In this document: positions 16,881-25,947 of the stretch, one piece after another
Layout of the letters: every line of letters starts with the position of its first letter
Position numbering within the stretch: the first letter of the stretch is position 1
Assembly (NCBI GenBank): GCA_964578885.1
Contig: CAZOEO010000018.1
Location: forward strand, 1 to 64,000
DNA: 64,000 nt
DNA from: CAZRHR01 sp964578885
GTDB lineage: Bacteria > Bacteroidota > Bacteroidia > CAIKAF01
Direction: 5' to 3'
The notes under the pieces: generated by a model
The model's database searches: none
Seen by the model: only the letters and a program-made list of their open reading frames with translations
What the model was told of the DNA's origin: nothing
Program-made: the position numbers and the translations under genes

Positions 16881-19800
16881 TTAATGATGTGCTGTGGTAT
16901 CTGTTCCAGAAGCATGGGCGTCATGATCTTCGTGGTGACCATGATGTCCACCTGCCGCATGACCATAAGCCTCTTCCACATTGCGCACTTTGGTTTGATA
17001 AATGATATTGGGTTTTACACCAATCTCTTCCAACAAATAATATGCACGACCTTGAGCGGCCAACTGTGGAATTTGTCCTTTGGCATCATTGAAATCCCCA
17101 AACACAATGGCATGGGTTGGACAAGCTTCCTGACAAGCGGTTTCAATCTCTCCATCCAGCACCATACGGCTTTCGGATTTAGCTTTGAGTTTACCAGCCT
17201 GAATACGTTGCACGCACATGGAGCATTTTTCCATAACACCACGAGCACGAACGGTTACATCAGGATTCAGTACCATTTTGCCCAAATCGTCATTCATGTA
17301 GTAGTCAAATTTCTCATTATCTGAGTATTTGAACCAGTTGAAACGACGAACTTTATAAGGACAGTTGTTGGCGCAGTAACGTGTACCCACACAACGGTTG
17401 TAAGTCATTTGGTTGAGACCTTCGGTGCTGTGGGTGGTAGCCAATACCGGACAAACCGTCTCACAAGGCGCATGGTTACAATGCTGACACATCACGGGTT
17501 GGAAAGCCACCTTTGGATTGGCTGAAGGAATCTCTTTCGCCCGGTGGTTATCGTTTCCGCGCTCGTAACGAGTGCTTGGATCTGCATCGGATGTGTAGTA
17601 GCGGTCGATCCGTAACCAGTGCATGTCTCTGGATTTGCGGATTTCATCTTTACCTACTACAGGTACGTTGTTTTCAACGTGGCAAGACACCACACATGCA
17701 CCACAACCGGTGCAAGCATTGAGGTCGATAGACATTCCCCAACGGTGATTCACCATTTTAAATTCCTGCCAGTAGTCAATCTTATCTACAGGAGCTTCGT
17801 GCGCACCTTCAGGAATTAAATCCTTCATGTTGGTGTGCATGGTCTTAGCAGGATTTCCAGAACGAGGATCCGCCTGATATTCAGAAAGTGATGTTTCCTT
17901 AATGATATCACGGCCCATCATCGTGTGATGCGTCTGGATACCAGCTAACTGGTATTTACCAGGAGCGCCGGCCAGATCTGCACCCGTAAGTACTGTTTGT
18001 GCAAAACCATTCTGCATGGTTATCAGCGGAAAGGCATTGGCACCCACAAGATCATCTTGATTTCTGCCCACCGGACGACCGTAACCCAAAGCAATAGAAA
18101 TGGTTTTGGGCGCCTGACCCGGTTGTGCAAGAACAGGAAGAGTGAGCGTTACATCATTCACTTTTACCGTGGCCAAATGAGCATATTGCTCTTGACCCAT
18201 CAATTTATTAAAGCCAAGCTCATCCATATCAGAAGGAGCCATGGCAATATAGTTGTCCCAGCTTACGCGGGAAATAGGATCAGGAAATTCTTGTAGCATC
18301 GGATTTGCAGCTTGGTCGCCCAAACCGATACCAACTTTTTGATACAATACCACATCCCAATTAGCCGAAACAGCACTCGATAGCACCTGGGCTGCAGCAT
18401 TGGATACTTCAGCACCAGAAGTTTCAGTAGCTTCGGAAGGAACCACATCGATAGTAGTTACATTGCCAGCATACATACCGTTATGCAACGCATCCTGCCA
18501 TGCTGAGGTAAAATTAAGTCCTGCACCAGACAGAATGGTATTGGCCCACCGCTGACGGATATAATCTCTCCAAGTCGTATTGTAACGATCGCCACGAATA
18601 GCATTTCCACTCCAAACCAAGAAAGATTCCTGGGCCTGACGGGTGTCAAATAAAGGATTAATGGTAGGTTGTTGGAGAGTATAATGTCCTGTTACGGGCA
18701 TATGGTCTCCCCAGGATTCCAAATAATGATGATCCGGTAGAATATAAGCAGCTTGAGTTTCTTCGGGACGGCTTGCAAAACTTACCGTAAGGGAAACCTT
18801 ACCTAAAGCCTCATTAAAAGAAGCACCATTGGCAAGTGTATAAGATGGATTCACACCGTACATCAGCAGTGCAGACACCTTACCAGCTTGCATGTCTTTT
18901 ACCAACTGGTCTACTGCTGCCTCATCGCCTTTGAACATTTCCAAAGCCATGTCGGTAGAAATGGTTTCACCGTAGTTCCCCAACCAGGTGTTGATTTGAT
19001 TCACCAATATCTGACAAGCAGGATCATTGATACCACAAACCACTAAACCTTTACCTTTATTGGACAGAAGGTGGTCACCAGCTCTTTCCACATCAGACAT
19101 GAAAACACCTTCAGTTTTAGCGCCGCCGGAATTTCCAGTTTTGCTGGCAACATACTGATGAAGAGCCACAAGTGCCTTTTTTAAATCGGCATGATTGAGC
19201 ATGGTTCTGTAATCCGCGTTGGAACCCGCCAAAGAAAGATGGGTTTCAAACTGGAAATGACGAGACATGTCCTTGTGATCCGGGTTTCTGGAAGCGGCAT
19301 AACCCGTTTCATATGCTCCGGACATTAACCAACCATTCAGAAAATCAGCACCGAAAGACACAATGCTCCGGGCTTTATCGAAATGATAGGTAGGGATAAT
19401 AGATTTTCCATGAGTAGCCTGGTGAGCTGTACGAATGGATTTAAAGGAAACGGCGTCGTATTGTACTACTTCTGTGGTAGGATAAACCTCTTTAAAAGCA
19501 GCAATGGCAGCCGCAGTAGATGGTGAAATTAAAGTTTGGCTAAGGATAACGATACGTCCGTTTGCCGCTTTAATCTGTTCCAAAGATTGCTGAATATTTT
19601 TATCAGCCTCGGTCCAGGTTGTAGGTTGTCCGGCAGCCAAAGGACCTTTCAGTCGTTTGTTGTCGTACAACATGATCACAGAACCTTGAATGCGCGCGTT
19701 GGTAGCTCCTTTAGTGAGTGGACAATGTTTGTTGCCTTTCACCTTAATCGGCCGACCTTCACGGGTTTTCACCAGAACACTGGAGAAATCGTGACCATCA

Positions 19801-20096
19801 TAATAGGTGGAGGCATAGAAATTGGCTACACCAGGAGTGATGGTTTCAGGCTTAATCACATAAGGAATCGCCTTTTTGATGGGGGTTTGACAAGCAGCGA
19901 GGGTGGCTGCACCTACACCAAAGCCCAAGAATTTCAAAAAATCTCTGCGATTGGTGGCAGAAGCCGCCAGTTGATCATCCCCAATCAGCTGATCTACAGA
20001 AAGCGATTCAGGGAATTCTTGGTCACGGCTTTGTTGAAAACCTGGGGTATTCTCCAGCTCTTCGTACCCTTTCCAATAAATTTTATTGTTGCTCAT
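16881..20096 (-). CDS. actB: Alternative complex III subunit ActB (molybdopterin-oxidoreductase-like plus Fe-S)
   Basis: 1071 residues. A twin-arginine-like segment (TNRRDFLKFLGFGVGAATLAAC, residues about 48-69) precedes a molybdopterin-oxidoreductase-like half that in this family has no cofactor. The C-terminal ferredoxin-like half has four cysteine clusters: CTGCGACVVSC, CQHCNHAPCETVC, CVGTRYCANNC and CSMCVQRIQ with CQEAC, which could hold three [4Fe-4S] and one [3Fe-4S] cluster. The last 25 residues are His-rich (GGHHGHHEDHDAHA...TAHH). It carries electrons from quinol toward the ActA haems. It lies 21 bases after actA. Confidence 0.96.
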   Translation of the reverse strand: MSNNKIYWKGYEELENTPGFQQSRDQEFPESLSVDQLIGDDQLAASATNRRDFLKFLGFGVGAATLAACQTPIKKAIPYVIKPETITPGVANFYASTYYDGHDFSSVLVKTREGRPIKVKGNKHCPLTKGATNARIQGSVIMLYDNKRLKGPLAAGQPTTWTEADKNIQQSLEQIKAANGRIVILSQTLISPSTAAAIAAFKEVYPTTEVVQYDAVSFKSIRTAHQATHGKSIIPTYHFDKARSIVSFGADFLNGWLMSGAYETGYAASRNPDHKDMSRHFQFETHLSLAGSNADYRTMLNHADLKKALVALHQYVASKTGNSGGAKTEGVFMSDVERAGDHLLSNKGKGLVVCGINDPACQILVNQINTWLGNYGETISTDMALEMFKGDEAAVDQLVKDMQAGKVSALLMYGVNPSYTLANGASFNEALGKVSLTVSFASRPEETQAAYILPDHHYLESWGDHMPVTGHYTLQQPTINPLFDTRQAQESFLVWSGNAIRGDRYNTTWRDYIRQRWANTILSGAGLNFTSAWQDALHNGMYAGNVTTIDVVPSEATETSGAEVSNAAAQVLSSAVSANWDVVLYQKVGIGLGDQAANPMLQEFPDPISRVSWDNYIAMAPSDMDELGFNKLMGQEQYAHLATVKVNDVTLTLPVLAQPGQAPKTISIALGYGRPVGRNQDDLVGANAFPLITMQNGFAQTVLTGADLAGAPGKYQLAGIQTHHTMMGRDIIKETSLSEYQADPRSGNPAKTMHTNMKDLIPEGAHEAPVDKIDYWQEFKMVNHRWGMSIDLNACTGCGACVVSCHVENNVPVVGKDEIRKSRDMHWLRIDRYYTSDADPSTRYERGNDNHRAKEIPSANPKVAFQPVMCQHCNHAPCETVCPVLATTHSTEGLNQMTYNRCVGTRYCANNCPYKVRRFNWFKYSDNEKFDYYMNDDLGKMVLNPDVTVRARGVMEKCSMCVQRIQAGKLKAKSESRMVLDGEIETACQEACPTHAIVFGDFNDAKGQIPQLAAQGRAYYLLEEIGVKPNIIYQTKVRNVEEAYGHAAGGHHGHHEDHDAHASGTDTTAHH

Positions 20097-20117
20097 AGCG
20101 ATCGTGATCGTTGGAGA

Positions 20118-21506
20118 TTAATAATGACATTTTGAACATTCAAGGCCACCGATTTTTTCAACGGTAAAAGCTTGACCGTCGCGCATTTCGTACTCGCCTT
20201 TATGGGTTTTGTAATATTCGTGCAGGCGCTCATAGTAACCATTGGAGGCGTATTGCACTTCGGTCTTACGGTGACAATTGATACACCATCCCATGGTCAA
20301 CGGAGAAGCCTGATATACAACTTCCATTTTTCCTACATCGCCATGGCAAGTCTGACATTCTACTTTACCAACTGCTACGTGTTGTTGGTGGTTAAAATAA
20401 GCGTGATCAGGTAAATTGTGGATTTGAACCCATTCAATCGGCTTTTGAATTTGGGATTTTACCCCTTCGAAAGCGTCTTCTTGTCCGTTTTCTGTCAGAT
20501 ACTTCTTGTATAGTGCTTCCACTTGCTCTCTAGGCATATCGTTGTAATTCGGAATGAATTTCAAATCGATAGGATCCCAGCCGATAGAAGCATAAATCTT
20601 GGTGATTTCAGCACGGCCATATTGTGGACCTTCCTGCACAGCTTTATGGCAATTCATACAAACGTTGGCAGAAGGGATATTTGCATGCTTGCTTTTCGCA
20701 GCAGTGGAGTGACAATACTGGCAATCAATTTTATTCTGACCTACGTGCAGAGCATGGCTAAATTTAATTGGTTGCTCTGGCTCATAGCCCTGATACACAC
20801 CAATTTCATTTAAGGCATTGAAACCGATTACCGCTAAATAGCTTACGATAACAACAACAATAACTCCAGTAATGCGCTTGTGTCCGGCAATCCATTGAGT
20901 TACTTTGGCCGTACTGAAACCAGACTTTTCCTCTACAGGCGTTTCACCGGCTTTTTCCCGGCGAATGTTTTCGAGGGCTTTAGTTACGCCATTCAACGAG
21001 CGCGCCACGACCAACAGAATAATGGCGGCAGCTACCAAAATGATAGTCAACATGGTATTATCTGACTCCCCACCGGCAGGAGCAGCGCCAGCGGCAGCAG
21101 GATCGCCTGATGCAGCGGCAGCAGGAGCATCTGTTCCCGGGTCATCTATATAGGCCAAAATGCTTAAAACCTCATCATCTGAGAGATTAAAAGCAGGCAT
21201 TTGAGAGTTATTATACTCTTTGTATAAGGCATTGGCATACGCATCTCCTGTTTTCAAAAACTCCGAAGAGTTTCTAATCCAAGCTATGAGCTTAGTGTCA
21301 TCTCCGTTCCAACGTTCGCGAACACCCTTTAAGCCGGGGCCTACGAACTTTTTGTCGGTTACATAGTGACACTTGGCACACTGTGCTTTGAACAGCGCTT
21401 TACCATTGTCTTTGTCTACTGCGGCATTTGCTGCCGGGGTGATCATTAATACGGTAAACACCATTAAGGTGTTCCATATACCAGCGATCCTCTTCACGTT
21501 ACGCAT
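20118..21506 (-). CDS. actA: Alternative complex III subunit ActA, hexahaem with fused N-terminal cytochrome c
   Basis: 462 residues. After a signal peptide (residues 1-28) comes a monohaem cytochrome c domain (CAKCH at 43-47, Met in QMPAF), an Ala/Pro/Gly linker, one transmembrane helix near residue 155, a second helix near 215, and then the classical pentahaem ActA module with CQYCH, CMNCH, CQTCH, CINCH and CSKCH. That is six CxxCH sites in all. Free-standing ActA has five, so the extra domain is a fusion; I believe it is common in Bacteroidota. First gene of the leftward operon actABCDEF-coxBA. Confidence 0.95.
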   Translation of the reverse strand: MRNVKRIAGIWNTLMVFTVLMITPAANAAVDKDNGKALFKAQCAKCHYVTDKKFVGPGLKGVRERWNGDDTKLIAWIRNSSEFLKTGDAYANALYKEYNNSQMPAFNLSDDEVLSILAYIDDPGTDAPAAAASGDPAAAGAAPAGGESDNTMLTIILVAAAIILLVVARSLNGVTKALENIRREKAGETPVEEKSGFSTAKVTQWIAGHKRITGVIVVVIVSYLAVIGFNALNEIGVYQGYEPEQPIKFSHALHVGQNKIDCQYCHSTAAKSKHANIPSANVCMNCHKAVQEGPQYGRAEITKIYASIGWDPIDLKFIPNYNDMPREQVEALYKKYLTENGQEDAFEGVKSQIQKPIEWVQIHNLPDHAYFNHQQHVAVGKVECQTCHGDVGKMEVVYQASPLTMGWCINCHRKTEVQYASNGYYERLHEYYKTHKGEYEMRDGQAFTVEKIGGLECSKCHY

Positions 21507-21555
21507 AGAAGGATGAATTACGAATAGCGTTAAAAAATGCTATTGACAATCGACG

Positions 21556-21563
21556 CAAAAATA
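21556..21563 (-). promoter_or_regulatory. -7 box for the act-cox operon
   Basis: The minus strand reads TATTTTTG, an exact TAnnTTTG match about 50 bases before the actA ATG. No clear TTTG was found at the -33 position. The 309-base gap between actA and the S46 gene holds this promoter and otherwise nothing that I recognise. Confidence 0.5.
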
Positions 21564-21815
21564 CTATAAGAATTCATCCTTCCGCTATTTTGTTTGGTTT
21601 TTTTCCATGAAAATGCTCTTTAGACTTATTCTAAATTAGTTTAGCGTTGAGGATTAGGTTTTTCAATTCAAAAGAGCCACCATAATTTGTTTTAATCTTC
21701 AAATTCACTGCTTAAGTGGATTACAAAGGACACATAGCCATTGGGGCACAGGTCTAAATCATCATTTGATTTTATGTATATTCGACCCGAAGAAACTCGT
21801 TACAACCGATTACTT

Positions 21816-23951
21816 ATGCGCTATTTCACTAAACCATTAGTGGTTTTATTATTCCTGTGCAGTCACTTTCAACTAAGGGCCAATGAAGGAATGTGGTTAC
21901 CGAACCGGGTAGCTGAATATTATGGCATGATGCAGAAATTGGGTTTACAACTTCCTGCTGAAGCCGTGTATAGCATGAATCAACCTTCTCTCAAAGATGC
22001 AGTAGTACATTTTGGTGGATTTTGCACGGGAGAAATTGTTTCGAAACAAGGTTTGGTTTTCACCAATCACCATTGCGGGTACGATGCCATTGCGGGTCTT
22101 TCCACCCCTCAGGCCAACCATCTCAGAGATGGTTACTGGGCCAAAGAATTTTCAGGTGAATTACCTGTCAAAGATTTATTTGTACGCATCCTTTATCGGA
22201 TTGAGGACGTCACAGAACGCATTATTTATGCGGACAATCCGGACGAAGCCATTAAACGGGTGGTACAAGAAGCCCGCGGTGCAGGAAATTATCACGCTGT
22301 TGTTACTCCCGTTTATTATGGAAACCAATATCTCTTGTGGGTTTATGAAGAATTCCGGGATATTCGCTTTGTAGGTACGCCACCAGAATCCATCGGAAAA
22401 TTCGGTGGAGACACCGATAACTGGACCTGGCCACGCCATACCGGAGACTTTTCAGTTTTTCGGATTTATGCCTCTCCGGATAATAAACCAGCGCCTTATG
22501 CCGCTGAAAATGTTCCTTATCGTCCGCGCCACCATTTTCCCATCAGTTTAAAAGGAGTAGGTGAAAAAGACTTTTCCATGATTCTTGGTTTCCCTGGCCG
22601 TACCACACGCTATTTACCACCGGCTGCTTTACAATTCAAAGTAAACGATGAATACCCGGTTCGTGCAGAGGTTTACGCCAGAAGAATCCGCAGGATGAAG
22701 GAAGAAATGGAAAAAAGCGAAGTAGTACGATTGAATTTAGCGAGTACTGAAGCACGTTTGGCCAATGGCCAAAAATATTTCAGAGGGGTTATTGAAGCAT
22801 TCAAAGACCCAGAAGTTGGCAGTCCCGCCAATCAACTGGCCTTTGCCTATATGGAATGGGCCAAAGCCGGAGCCGACCGTGCAGCGTATGCCACCTTGGT
22901 CGATGATTTCAGAAAACTTTATTCAGAATATCACCATTTTCTGATGCAGGAACTCTACCTCACTCAAACGGTTGGAGCCACCCTTCCCATGATTGTGGGC
23001 AGCCGGATTCGTCCATGGTTTGAGTTGGCAACTGCGGAAGAAAAGGACGCAGAAAAAATAGCTACCGCATTAACCAAAGCACGGGAAGCATCACTGCCCA
23101 TCTTTGAAAAATCACATTCGGTCACGAATCAAAAGGTATTTGCGGAAATGGTGCGCATTGTGGTACAAGCCCTTCCACCAGACAAGCTACCTACCACCCT
23201 GAATCGCCAGGCGCTGTCCAAACTCAAAGCAGCCAAAACGGGTGACATTTATGATGCTTTGGCTCAGGAAATTTTCCAAAAATCCATTTTAACCGACTCC
23301 ATTCGTTTGGCGCGTTTTTGGGCAAAGCCAAATGCCAAAACCATGGAGAAAGATCTTGGTTTTCAGATGTATCTCTCGTATCACAACCTTATGCTTCCAT
23401 TGAGCAAAAACCTCAATTTTTTCCGGAAGCAAGAAAACGACCTCTTGAAAACCTGGATGGCCGGATTAATGAAGTTTCAATCGGACAAAGCCTTTTATCC
23501 GGATGCCAACTCGACCCTCCGTTTATCTTTCGGTACAGCAAGGGCTTACACAGGCCCCGAGGCCAAAGCCTACACATACATTACAAGTCATGAAGGCATT
23601 CTGGAAAAAGAGAATCCTGAAAATCCTGAATTCCTTGTACCTGCCAATCAAAAGCAAGCCCTGGTGGCCCGCGACTTTGGACGCTATGCGGACAAAAAAG
23701 GCTTTTTACCGGTTAACTTCCTGACAGACCACGACATTACTGGTGGAAACAGCGGATCTCCCGTAATCAATGGAAAAGGAGAACTGGTCGGTATTGCCTT
23801 CGATGGAAACTGGGAAGGCATGGCCGGAGATTTGGTTTTTGACGACCGTGTAAAACGAACCATCAACGTGGACATTCGCTATGTACTGTTTTGTATGGAC
23901 AAACTTGGTGGTGCAAACCGACTAATCCAGGAGTTGACGATAGCGCCTTAA
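21816..23951 (+). CDS. S46-family dipeptidyl peptidase, DPP7 type
   Basis: 711 residues from ATG 21816, chosen because it begins a signal peptide (MRYFTKPLVVLLFLCSHFQLRA); the frame is open 25 codons upstream. The trypsin-like double barrel has the catalytic His in VFTNHHCGYDAI (His85/86), Asp in WPRHTGDFS (Asp211) and Ser646 in TGGNSGSPV. The S1 position has Gly664 (IAFDGNWEG), as in DPP7, which releases dipeptides with hydrophobic P1; DPP11 has Arg there. The enzyme would act in the periplasm on imported peptides. It converges with pssA, with which it shares the TTAA carrying both stop codons. Confidence 0.93.
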   Translation: MRYFTKPLVVLLFLCSHFQLRANEGMWLPNRVAEYYGMMQKLGLQLPAEAVYSMNQPSLKDAVVHFGGFCTGEIVSKQGLVFTNHHCGYDAIAGLSTPQANHLRDGYWAKEFSGELPVKDLFVRILYRIEDVTERIIYADNPDEAIKRVVQEARGAGNYHAVVTPVYYGNQYLLWVYEEFRDIRFVGTPPESIGKFGGDTDNWTWPRHTGDFSVFRIYASPDNKPAPYAAENVPYRPRHHFPISLKGVGEKDFSMILGFPGRTTRYLPPAALQFKVNDEYPVRAEVYARRIRRMKEEMEKSEVVRLNLASTEARLANGQKYFRGVIEAFKDPEVGSPANQLAFAYMEWAKAGADRAAYATLVDDFRKLYSEYHHFLMQELYLTQTVGATLPMIVGSRIRPWFELATAEEKDAEKIATALTKAREASLPIFEKSHSVTNQKVFAEMVRIVVQALPPDKLPTTLNRQALSKLKAAKTGDIYDALAQEIFQKSILTDSIRLARFWAKPNAKTMEKDLGFQMYLSYHNLMLPLSKNLNFFRKQENDLLKTWMAGLMKFQSDKAFYPDANSTLRLSFGTARAYTGPEAKAYTYITSHEGILEKENPENPEFLVPANQKQALVARDFGRYADKKGFLPVNFLTDHDITGGNSGSPVINGKGELVGIAFDGNWEGMAGDLVFDDRVKRTINVDIRYVLFCMDKLGGANRLIQELTIAP

Positions 23952-24679
23952 GCAATAGCAATCGCGCGAAAATGCCCGTATGAGCATACAGCATACCAAG
24001 GTAAAACCATTGGAATACCCCAACTTCCGGGAATAAACCAAAGAAGAGGTAATCCAACCAAAAATAAGAGCGGCCAAATTCGTGTTACAACACGGGTTTG
24101 GCCTTTTTTCTGAAACCCTTTGAGCGAAAAAAGGCGGATGTCAGCTAAAAGCAGGGGAGACATGGCTAAAAGGAAAAGCAGAGGCCATAACGAAACCTCA
24201 CTTCCCTGATGCAGGGCTAAGGTCATCCAAATCAAACCATAAAATGGTGTGGGAACGCCGAAGAAATCGGTGGTTTGCCTGATGTCATGATTAAACCTGG
24301 CAAGTCGAAGTGCCGAAAGGGCAGGAATAACAGCAGAGCCAAGGAAAATGGGAAAGACAGGCCAATCTGCCGGCCAAACGGACTGAATCATTAGAAAACA
24401 AATTAAACCTGGCACTACTCCGAAAGAAATCACATCAGCCAGAGAATCTAAATCTTTTCCAATGGAGGAGGTAACCCGCAGCGCTCTGGCGGCCCAACCA
24501 TCGAACACATCGAAAATAGCCGCGGCCATGATGCACCAGGACATGTATAAAAGTGTCTCTGCAAGAACAAACTTATCGTGTTGATCCGGCATATTTACCG
24601 CCAAACCAATAGCGGTAAATCCACAAACCAGATTGAAAAGAGTCAGTAAATTCGGGATAAAAGAAATTACGCTGCGCAT
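23948..24679 (-). CDS. pssA: CDP-diacylglycerol-serine O-phosphatidyltransferase
   Basis: 243 residues from ATG 24679 (MRSVISFIPNLLTLFNLVCG), five codons inside the longest frame. The CDP-alcohol phosphotransferase motif DG(x)2AR(x)8G(x)3D(x)3D is complete: DGWAARALRVTSSIGKDLDSLAD. Six to eight membrane helices. It makes phosphatidylserine, the precursor of phosphatidylethanolamine; psd is not adjacent. It is followed convergently by the S46 gene, sharing its stop region. Confidence 0.95.
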   Translation of the reverse strand: MRSVISFIPNLLTLFNLVCGFTAIGLAVNMPDQHDKFVLAETLLYMSWCIMAAAIFDVFDGWAARALRVTSSIGKDLDSLADVISFGVVPGLICFLMIQSVWPADWPVFPIFLGSAVIPALSALRLARFNHDIRQTTDFFGVPTPFYGLIWMTLALHQGSEVSLWPLLFLLAMSPLLLADIRLFSLKGFQKKGQTRVVTRIWPLLFLVGLPLLWFIPGSWGIPMVLPWYAVCSYGHFRAIAIA

Positions 24680-24798
24680 GGTGTAAAAGTACATAAAAGG
24701 CCGGAAAGGGAGACAAGGGAGGTTCCGGAGTGCGGGAGAGGCACATCAACAGAACCATTTTCAGCAGTGCCAAAACACAAAAATTGAGTAAAGAAAAA

Positions 24799-24831
24799 TT
24801 TGATTTGGGCGGTTGGGTTTTCGTAACTTAG
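24799..24831 (+). promoter_or_regulatory. Candidate promoter of the PorV-like / C25 pair
   Basis: TTTG at 24799-24802 (a second at 24804-24807) and TAACTTAG at 24824-24831, seven of eight bases to TAnnTTTG, at 21- or 16-base spacing. The ATG follows 21 bases later. Confidence 0.35.
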
Positions 24832-24852
24832 CCATTTAAATGGACCCACAGC

Positions 24853-25947
24853 ATGCGCTTACAAGTCTGGCTTTGGTTTAGTGTATTTTGGGCCATGTCG
24901 CTCAAATCACAAACCGTTAAATATGCCAATGCATTTTTAGACATTGGGGTTGGCTGCCGTGGCTTGGCCATGTCCAATGCGACAGTTGCTTCAGCAGATG
25001 ATGCGACGGCTGCGTATTGGAATCCGGCAGGACTTACCGGCATGCGACGCGATATTCAATTGGGATTCATGCACAATGAGCATTTTGCCGGCATTGTAAA
25101 ATATGACTATGGAGGTTTAGCGATCCGATTTAGTGAGCGGGACGCAGGTGCTTTTACTTTTATCCGTTCCGGAGTAGATGATATTCCGAATACACTTGAA
25201 TTAATTGATGCCAATGGCCAGGTCGATTACGACCGGGTCAAAAGTTTTTCTGCCGCAGATTATGCCTTCATGTTTAGTTATGCCAGAAAATTCAAAGACT
25301 TGCCATTGAGCATAGGAGGTACGGTGAAAATATTGCATCGTGCCGTGGGCGAATTTGGAGAAGGCTGGGGCTTTGGTATTGATGCGGGAGTGAGATGGAC
25401 GCCCAAAAAGTGGAGGTTTGGTCTGATGTTGAGAGACATGAGTTCTACCATCACCAATTTCTCTTATAATACAGAAACGTTCAGGGTTATTTTTGCTCAA
25501 ACCGGCAACGAAATCATCTCGAATAGTACTGAAATTGCAGTACCGCGGGCTATTTTGGGCGCGGGTTATGCTTTTGAATTACCAGCAGGTTTTAAGATTC
25601 AACCGGAAATCAACCTCACCTTTACCACCGATGGTCGCCGAAATGTTTTGGTGCAGGGAGACCCAATCAGCATGGATCCATCAGCAGGATTAGAAATTGG
25701 CTTTAGAGATATTGTGTTTCTTAGAGGGGGCATCGGTCGGTTCCAATTCACTAAAAACGCGACGCCCGGAGGAGGTTTCGATGGGAAATCGCTCGCCTTT
25801 ATGCCTACCGCAGGCATTGGTTTTCGAATCAAAGCGGTGAATATTGATTACACGCTGGCGAATTTTGGAAGCCAACTAATGGGCGTAAGTCACGTTTTTT
25901 CCATTCGGCTCGATTTGAAAAAAGGCGTTAAAACCACCACACCATGA
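24853..25947 (+). CDS. PorV/PorQ-family outer-membrane barrel protein
   Basis: 364 residues with a short signal peptide ending near residue 20. The mature N-terminus VKYANAFLDIGVGCRGLAMSNATVASADDATAAYWNPAGL is the typical start of the PorV/PorQ (FadL-like) family, with the NPAGL turn; the rest is alternating beta strands ending in an aromatic-flanked final strand. PorV shuttles T9SS cargo from the translocon to the PorU sortase; this is probably a PorV-like paralogue serving the next gene. Its stop overlaps the start of the C25 peptidase gene by four bases (ATGA), so the two are translationally coupled. Confidence 0.85.
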   Translation: MRLQVWLWFSVFWAMSLKSQTVKYANAFLDIGVGCRGLAMSNATVASADDATAAYWNPAGLTGMRRDIQLGFMHNEHFAGIVKYDYGGLAIRFSERDAGAFTFIRSGVDDIPNTLELIDANGQVDYDRVKSFSAADYAFMFSYARKFKDLPLSIGGTVKILHRAVGEFGEGWGFGIDAGVRWTPKKWRFGLMLRDMSSTITNFSYNTETFRVIFAQTGNEIISNSTEIAVPRAILGAGYAFELPAGFKIQPEINLTFTTDGRRNVLVQGDPISMDPSAGLEIGFRDIVFLRGGIGRFQFTKNATPGGGFDGKSLAFMPTAGIGFRIKAVNIDYTLANFGSQLMGVSHVFSIRLDLKKGVKTTTP

